Assembly: GCA_025935275.1 (NCBI GenBank)
Contig: JAICVP010000056.1
Span: forward strand, 1-10,402
Direction: 5' to 3'
Length of the DNA stretch: 10,402 nucleotides
Origin: Thermoleophilia bacterium
Lineage (GTDB): Bacteria > Actinomycetota > Thermoleophilia > Gaiellales > Gaiellaceae
The notes below the pieces were generated by a model. The model saw nothing but the letters and a program-made list of their open reading frames with translations, did not search any database and was not told where the DNA came from. This document shows, in pieces, positions 6,405 to 10,402 of the stretch. Numbering within the stretch: position 1 is the first letter of the stretch; every line of letters starts with the position of its first letter. Made by a program: the position numbers and the translations under genes.

Positions 6405-7340
6405 GTGCCTCGGCAACGAACAGCACGGCTTCCCGTCCTGGACGCGCATAGCATCCGACGGTCGGAAGGCTCCTTTCCGCGCACGAGTCGTGCCCTCAGG
6501 GCTCGTCTGATCGCCGTTGCCCTCGTGCTCGTCTCGATCGCCCTCGTGACGATCTACTTCCGTGAGTCCGAAGGCGGGACGCTTCACGGCGCGCAGCGCA
6601 TCGGCGTCTCCGTGGCGATGCCCTTCGAGGTCGCCGGCGAGCGCGTGGCGCGGCCCTTCAAGGATGCCTACGGCTGGGCCTCCGACCTTTTCAGCGCGAA
6701 GTCCCAGAACGAGGAGCTCAAGAAGGAGCTCGAGGAAGCCCGCACGCGCCTGATCCAAAACGAGACGGCCGCGCAGGAGAACACCCAGCTGCGGGAGCTC
6801 TTGGCCTACGTTGACGGCCCACGCTTCCCGGAGAACTACAGCTCCGTCGTCACGCGCGTGGTCGGCCGGCCCCCGACCGCCTACGACCAGGAGATCGTGA
6901 TCGCCGCCGGCACGGCCGACGGCATCCAGCGGAACGACCCGGTTGTGACGAAGGACGGGCTCGTCGGCCTCGTCACGGACGTGACCTCGGACGGCGCGAA
7001 GGTCACCCTTCTGACCGACCAGTCGAGCGCGGTCTCGGCGATGGTGCTCGAGAGCGGAGCGGCCGGCATCGTCCGCCACGGTCCGAGCGACCCCTCCGCC
7101 CTCATCCTCGACCGCGTCGGCAAGGACGCGCTCGTCGAGGACGGCAACCTCGTCATCACGGCAGGCTGGCAGAGCGGGAAGCTCGAGTCGCTCTACCCGC
7201 GGGGAATCCCGATCGGCACGGTCGAGTCCGTCGGCCAGCAGGACGTCGATCTCTACAAGCGGATCCAGATCGCCCCCCTCGTGAACTTCGACTCGCTCTC
7301 GGACGTCGTGATCCTCGTCCCGATGGCGCGGTCGAAGTGA
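6405..7340 (+). CDS. mreC: Rod-shape-determining protein MreC
   Basis: Bitopic membrane protein of the elongasome that couples MreB and MreD to PBP2 in the periplasm or cell-wall zone. With the GTG start it has 311 residues: a basic cytosolic N-terminus of about 34 residues, a transmembrane helix at about 35-52 (LIAVALVLVSIALVTIYF), and an extracytoplasmic coiled coil at about 98-134 (SQNEELKKELEEARTRL). The paired beta-barrel domains follow, with VVGRPPTAYDQEIVIAAG, GIQRNDPVV, DGLVGLVTDV and YPRGIPIGTVESV, all standard MreC features. An in-frame TTG at 6396 would add three residues, but GTG 6405 is preferred because of the CTACACT box 10 nt upstream and because leaderless starts are normally ATG or GTG. 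The stop overlaps mreD by 4 bp. Confidence 0.96.
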   Translation: MPRQRTARLPVLDAHSIRRSEGSFPRTSRALRARLIAVALVLVSIALVTIYFRESEGGTLHGAQRIGVSVAMPFEVAGERVARPFKDAYGWASDLFSAKSQNEELKKELEEARTRLIQNETAAQENTQLRELLAYVDGPRFPENYSSVVTRVVGRPPTAYDQEIVIAAGTADGIQRNDPVVTKDGLVGLVTDVTSDGAKVTLLTDQSSAVSAMVLESGAAGIVRHGPSDPSALILDRVGKDALVEDGNLVITAGWQSGKLESLYPRGIPIGTVESVGQQDVDLYKRIQIAPLVNFDSLSDVVILVPMARSK

Positions 7341-7855
7341 CGCTCGACGCGCTCAAGGCCGGCGCGCTCCTCGTGCTCGCAGCCCTCGTCCAGGTCTCGA
7401 TCACGTCCAGCATCGAGGTCGCCTCGGGGAGCCCGGACATCCTGCTGGTCCTTGTCATCGCGATCGCGCTCCTGCGCGGGCCCGCGTTCGGCGCAGCGGC
7501 AGGCTTCTGGGCCGGGCTCGTCCTCGACATCGTCTCGTTCCAGACCCTCGGCCTGACGTCGCTCCTGCTCACACTGGCCGGCTATTTCGCCGGGCGCCTC
7601 GGAGAGGTGACGAAGAAGTCCTCGGCTCACCCTGCGCTCCTGGCCGTGACGATCGGGACCATCGGTGTCGGCCTGGGGTCCGCCGTGCTGCATTTCATGC
7701 TCGGCGAGACGGTCTCCCCCTCGGAGTTCTTCGTCGGCATGCTGCTCCCGATGCTCGCGCTGAACCTGCTCCTCGCCTACCCGCTCTACGGGCTCTGCCG
7801 CCGGATCTTCCCGGTCGCCCCGCGCGAACGGAGGCAGGTGATCCCGGTTGTCTAG
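7337..7855 (+). CDS. mreD: Rod-shape-determining membrane protein MreD
   Basis: Polytopic inner-membrane protein that works with MreC in the elongasome. The 172-residue product is almost entirely hydrophobic, with about five predicted spans. It contains the family pattern PDILLVLVIAIALLRG, then GAAAGFWAGLVLDIVS, a Gly/Asp-bearing span typical of MreD, and ends in a basic tail (RRIFPVAPRERRQ). Sequence conservation in this family is low, so the call rests partly on its place between mreC and PBP2. GTG 7337 overlaps the mreC stop as GTGA with no ribosome site, indicating coupling. The 3' end carries the ribosome site of the next gene and overlaps it by 8 bp. Confidence 0.92.
   Translation: MTLDALKAGALLVLAALVQVSITSSIEVASGSPDILLVLVIAIALLRGPAFGAAAGFWAGLVLDIVSFQTLGLTSLLLTLAGYFAGRLGEVTKKSSAHPALLAVTIGTIGVGLGSAVLHFMLGETVSPSEFFVGMLLPMLALNLLLAYPLYGLCRRIFPVAPRERRQVIPVV
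7830..7842 (+). promoter_or_regulatory. Ribosome binding site for PBP2 (mrdA)
   Basis: GGAGGCAGGTGAT lies inside the end of mreD. The AGGTGA core ends 6 nt before TTG 7848, supporting this uncommon start codon. It is the strongest Shine-Dalgarno-like sequence I see in the window. Confidence 0.6.
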
Positions 7856-9824
7856 TCCGAGCACGAACCTCCCGCGCGGCTTCCTCCCGCCCGACCCGAG
7901 GGTCGAGGAGCCCTACCGCGTCACCCCGCAGGCTGCGATCCGGATCGCGATTCTCGGCGTCGTCGCGGTGACGATCTTCTGCGCGCTCTTCTTCCGCCTT
8001 TGGGCGCTCCAGGTGATCTCCGGGGAGCGCTACCTCGAGGTCGCGAAGAACAACCAGGTGCGCACGTTCCGCGCCCCCGCGCCGCGGGGCTCGATCCTCG
8101 ACCGGAACGGAGAGGTGCTCGTCTCCAACCGGCCCGGGACCGCCGTGCAGCTCTGGCCGGCGGCCTACGAGCAGGCCACTCCCGAGCGGCAGGCCTTCGT
8201 CGTGCGGAGGCTCGCCGCGCTCCTCAACCTCCCGGAACGGGAGATCCGCGGAGACATCGCCGAGCGCCACGGCGACCTCCTGACGCCGATCACGATCAAG
8301 GAGAACGTCAAGGAGGACAAGATCAGCTACGTCCTGGAGCACCAGAACGACTTCCCCGGCGTCCAGATCAACCAGACATACCAGCGCCACTACGACCAGG
8401 GGGGAATCGCGGCCCAGATCCTCGGCTACGTGAGCGAGATCTCCCAGCAGCAGCTCGATGCCGACGAGGGCAAGAGCTACGTCGCGGGAGACCGGATCGG
8501 GCAGACCGGCGTGGAGTCGGCCTACGACACGTATCTCCGCGGCCTGCCCGGGATCGGGCGGGTCTACGTGGACGCCCTCGGCCGCGTGACGAGCGCACGC
8601 CAGTTCCAGCAGCTTCCGGAGGCGGGGGACAACGTGCGTCTCACCATCGACGCCGAGCTCCAGAAGACCGCGGAGGACGCGCTCGCCTACGGCGTTCGAC
8701 TCGCCCACGACGACGGGCAGTGGGCGGCCGACGGCGGCGCGCTCGTGGCGATGGACCCGAAGACCGGGGAGATCCTCGCGCTCGCCTCGAATCCCACGTT
8801 CGACCCGAGCATCTACACCGGCCGGGTCTCCGAGAAGGACCTCGAGCGACTGGCCGACCCCGCGGCCAACCGGCCGACGCTCGACCGGGCGGTGACCGGC
8901 CTCTATCCGCCGGGCTCGACGTTCAAGCCCGTCACCGCGCTCGCCGCGCTCGAGACGGGGCTCCTCACTCCGACCGAGCTCATCCAGTGCACGCCGAAGG
9001 AGATCGTCGACGGCCAGACGTTCACGAACTGGGATCCCTACGCGAACGAGCCCATGACGCTCACCACGGCGCTCGCGGCCTCGTGCGACACCTACTTCTA
9101 CCAAGTGGCGCTCCGCTTCTACCAGCGCACCGACTCGCCGCTGCAGAAGTGGGCGCGGACGATGGGCTTCGGCGCCCCGACGGGCATCGACCTCGGGCCC
9201 GAGGGGGACGGGCTCGTCCCGACACCCGCCTGGCGCCGCCACTACTTCAAGACCGAGATCGACAAGATCTGGACGTCGGGGGACTCGGTGCAGCTCGGCA
9301 TCGGCCAGGGCGACCTGACCGTGACGCCGCTCCAGATGACCCGCTTCTACGCGATGCTCGCGAACGGCGGCAAGCTCGTCGAGCCGCACCTCGTCCAATC
9401 CGTCGAGGAGCCCGCAACACCGGGCCAGCCCCCGGTCGTCCTGCGCCCTTACTCCCCGAAGCCGGCCAAGGACGTCGGCCTGAACCCGAACAACATCCGC
9501 GTCGTGCAGGAAGGCCTCTACGACGCGACGCACGCGAACTACGGGACCTCGTCCGGCATCTTCGGCTCCTTCCCGGTCCCCATCGTCGGGAAGACCGGAA
9601 CCGCCGAGAAGTACGTGAACCTGCCGGGGTACCACGGTCTCCAGGACCAGGCCTGGTGGTGCGGCTACGGGCCGTACGACAAGCCGGAGCTCGTCGTGTG
9701 CGCGATGATCGAGAACGGCGGCCACGGCGGCGTCGTCGCGGCTCCGGTCGCTCTCCAGGTCTTCCAGAAGTTCTTCGGTGTCGACCCCAACTCGTTCAGC
9801 GCCTCGGTGGGGAACAGCGACTGA
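7848..9824 (+). CDS. mrdA: Penicillin-binding protein 2, elongasome transpeptidase
   Basis: Class B PBP that cross-links peptidoglycan during side-wall growth and pairs with RodA. The protein has 658 residues. A proline-rich cytosolic N-terminus is followed by one membrane span at about 31-56. The class B dimerisation (pedestal) region starts with APRGSILDRNGEVLVSNRPG (78-97) and includes GGIAAQILGYVSEI and GQTGVESAYDTYLRG. The transpeptidase domain carries all three catalytic motifs: STFK with nucleophile S357 and K360, SCD at 412-414 (SxD in place of SxN, a known PBP2 variant) and KTGTAEK with K582. The TTG start at 7848 overlaps mreD by 8 bp, has a good upstream ribosome site, and begins TTGTCT like the TTG-started methyltransferase. 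The stop overlaps rodA by one base. Position next to rodA distinguishes it from FtsI-type PBPs. Confidence 0.96.
   Translation: MSSPSTNLPRGFLPPDPRVEEPYRVTPQAAIRIAILGVVAVTIFCALFFRLWALQVISGERYLEVAKNNQVRTFRAPAPRGSILDRNGEVLVSNRPGTAVQLWPAAYEQATPERQAFVVRRLAALLNLPEREIRGDIAERHGDLLTPITIKENVKEDKISYVLEHQNDFPGVQINQTYQRHYDQGGIAAQILGYVSEISQQQLDADEGKSYVAGDRIGQTGVESAYDTYLRGLPGIGRVYVDALGRVTSARQFQQLPEAGDNVRLTIDAELQKTAEDALAYGVRLAHDDGQWAADGGALVAMDPKTGEILALASNPTFDPSIYTGRVSEKDLERLADPAANRPTLDRAVTGLYPPGSTFKPVTALAALETGLLTPTELIQCTPKEIVDGQTFTNWDPYANEPMTLTTALAASCDTYFYQVALRFYQRTDSPLQKWARTMGFGAPTGIDLGPEGDGLVPTPAWRRHYFKTEIDKIWTSGDSVQLGIGQGDLTVTPLQMTRFYAMLANGGKLVEPHLVQSVEEPATPGQPPVVLRPYSPKPAKDVGLNPNNIRVVQEGLYDATHANYGTSSGIFGSFPVPIVGKTGTAEKYVNLPGYHGLQDQAWWCGYGPYDKPELVVCAMIENGGHGGVVAAPVALQVFQKFFGVDPNSFSASVGNSD
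9806..9814 (+). promoter_or_regulatory. Ribosome binding site for rodA
   Basis: GGTGGGGAA lies 9 nt before ATG 9824, within the last codons of the PBP2 gene, and supports that start. Confidence 0.45.
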
Positions 9825-10402
9825 TGGCGACGATCGCCCGAGACCAGCGCGCCTCGAGGGCGCATGTCGGCTCCGAGGTCGGTGCCTACCTCCGCCACCT
9901 GGACTACCTTCTGGTGGCGGCCGTCGCCGGCGTGATCACCTACGGGATCTGGGTGCTGACCGCGGTGACGCGGAACGACGTTCCCGGCGACCCGAACTAC
10001 TACGTCTCGCGCCAGGAGGTCTACATCGCCGTGGGCGCGGTTCTCGCCGCGGTCGTGACCGCAATCAGCCCGGAGATCTATCGCCGTTACGCCAAGGCGC
10101 TCTACATCGTCGCCGTCGCCCTCCTCCTCGTCGTGCTCATCGTCGGAGACGACGTCCGCGGCTCGAAGCGCTGGATCGAGTTCGGCTCCTTCCGCTTCCA
10201 GCCGTCGGAGATCGGCAAGGTGCTCCTGATCCTCTTCCTCGCCGCGTTCGTGGCAGACCGCGTGCGGAGCGACACGCCCTGGAAGACGGTATGGGGCGCC
10301 GTCGGCCTCGCCGCCCTGCCGATGGCCCTCGTCTTCAAGGAGCCTGACTTCGGCTCGACCCTGATCTACGGGTCGGCGCTCCTGGCCGTGCTCTTCTTCG
10401 GC
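9824..10402 (+). CDS. rodA: RodA SEDS peptidoglycan glycosyltransferase, N-terminal part (runs off window)
   Basis: SEDS-family membrane glycosyltransferase that polymerises lipid II during elongation, as partner of the PBP2 encoded just upstream. The first 193 residues are present; the frame is still open at the window end. A 25-residue cytosolic start is followed by membrane spans at about 27-46, 66-82, 92-108, 131-145 and 157-171. Family signatures are RGSKRWIEFG (112-121), QPSEIGK (126-132) and KEPDFGSTL (172-180). The catalytic Asp region of SEDS proteins lies further downstream and is not in the window. ATG 9824 overlaps the PBP2 stop by one base (TGATG) with a GGTGGGGAA ribosome site. 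FtsW is the alternative family member, but the mre-PBP2 context favours RodA. Confidence 0.94.
   Translation, partial: MATIARDQRASRAHVGSEVGAYLRHLDYLLVAAVAGVITYGIWVLTAVTRNDVPGDPNYYVSRQEVYIAVGAVLAAVVTAISPEIYRRYAKALYIVAVALLLVVLIVGDDVRGSKRWIEFGSFRFQPSEIGKVLLILFLAAFVADRVRSDTPWKTVWGAVGLAALPMALVFKEPDFGSTLIYGSALLAVLFFG

Noticed and set aside
5288..6484. 398-codon open frame on the minus strand across mreB
   Set aside because: It mirrors mreB codon bias. It has low-complexity Arg/Asp/His-rich translation, no domain, and would cover the proposed mreB and mreC promoters.
7695..9725. 676-codon open frame on the minus strand across mreD and PBP2
   Set aside because: It is antisense to the intact PBP2 gene with all catalytic motifs. 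Its translation is rich in Arg, Val and Glu with no recognisable domain, as expected from the third-position GC bias of the + strand gene.
1..10402. Mobile elements, CRISPR arrays, tRNA/rRNA genes, toxin-antitoxin or defence genes
   Set aside because: Looked for on both strands by eye. The sequence is packed with housekeeping and elongasome genes, and I saw no direct repeats, terminal inverted repeats or transposase-like product.

Overview
The window is a gene-dense, high-GC stretch of bacterial chromosome with every gene on the + strand. It suggests an actinobacterium. From memory, the order valS - folC - small membrane gene(s) - ndk - mreB - mreC - mreD - PBP2 (mrdA) - rodA is the one found in Streptomyces and other actinobacteria. 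The high GC content, frequent GTG/TTG starts and absence of Shine-Dalgarno sequences at several starts agree with this. A deep-branching class such as Thermoleophilia is my guess, but nothing here proves it.

Layout. Positions 1-2768 hold the 3' end of valS (valyl-tRNA synthetase), folC, a 37-codon single-span membrane protein gene, and a two-span membrane protein with a cytosolic double zinc ribbon. Each gene overlaps the next. Positions 2781-5278 hold ndk, two tandem paralogous SAM-dependent methyltransferases and maf, again all overlapping. Positions 5309-10402 are the cell-elongation block: mreB, mreC, mreD, the transpeptidase PBP2 and the start of rodA, which runs off the window. The only gaps between genes are 12, 30 and 46 bp, so no stretch over 300 bp lacks a gene.

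How the genes work together. MreB filaments, the MreC/MreD membrane proteins, the RodA glycosyltransferase and the PBP2 transpeptidase form the elongasome, which inserts peptidoglycan along the side wall of rod-shaped cells. The upstream genes are housekeeping: tRNA charging, folate polyglutamylation, NTP balancing, and nucleotide sanitation or septum-linked Maf activity. The methyltransferase pair, the 37-codon gene and the zinc-ribbon gene have no assigned role.

Most notable pattern. Nine of the twelve starts visible in the window overlap the preceding stop codon. The three that do not (ndk, mreB, mreC) each have a CTAnnCT box (CTAGGCT, CTACACT, CTACACT) ending 9-10 nt before the start codon and no Shine-Dalgarno sequence. 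This looks like a -10 promoter element driving leaderless or nearly leaderless transcripts, and would split the window into transcription units beginning at ndk, mreB and mreC. I found no defence system, mobile element, CRISPR array or RNA gene. The window is mostly conserved core genome with a few lineage-specific additions.
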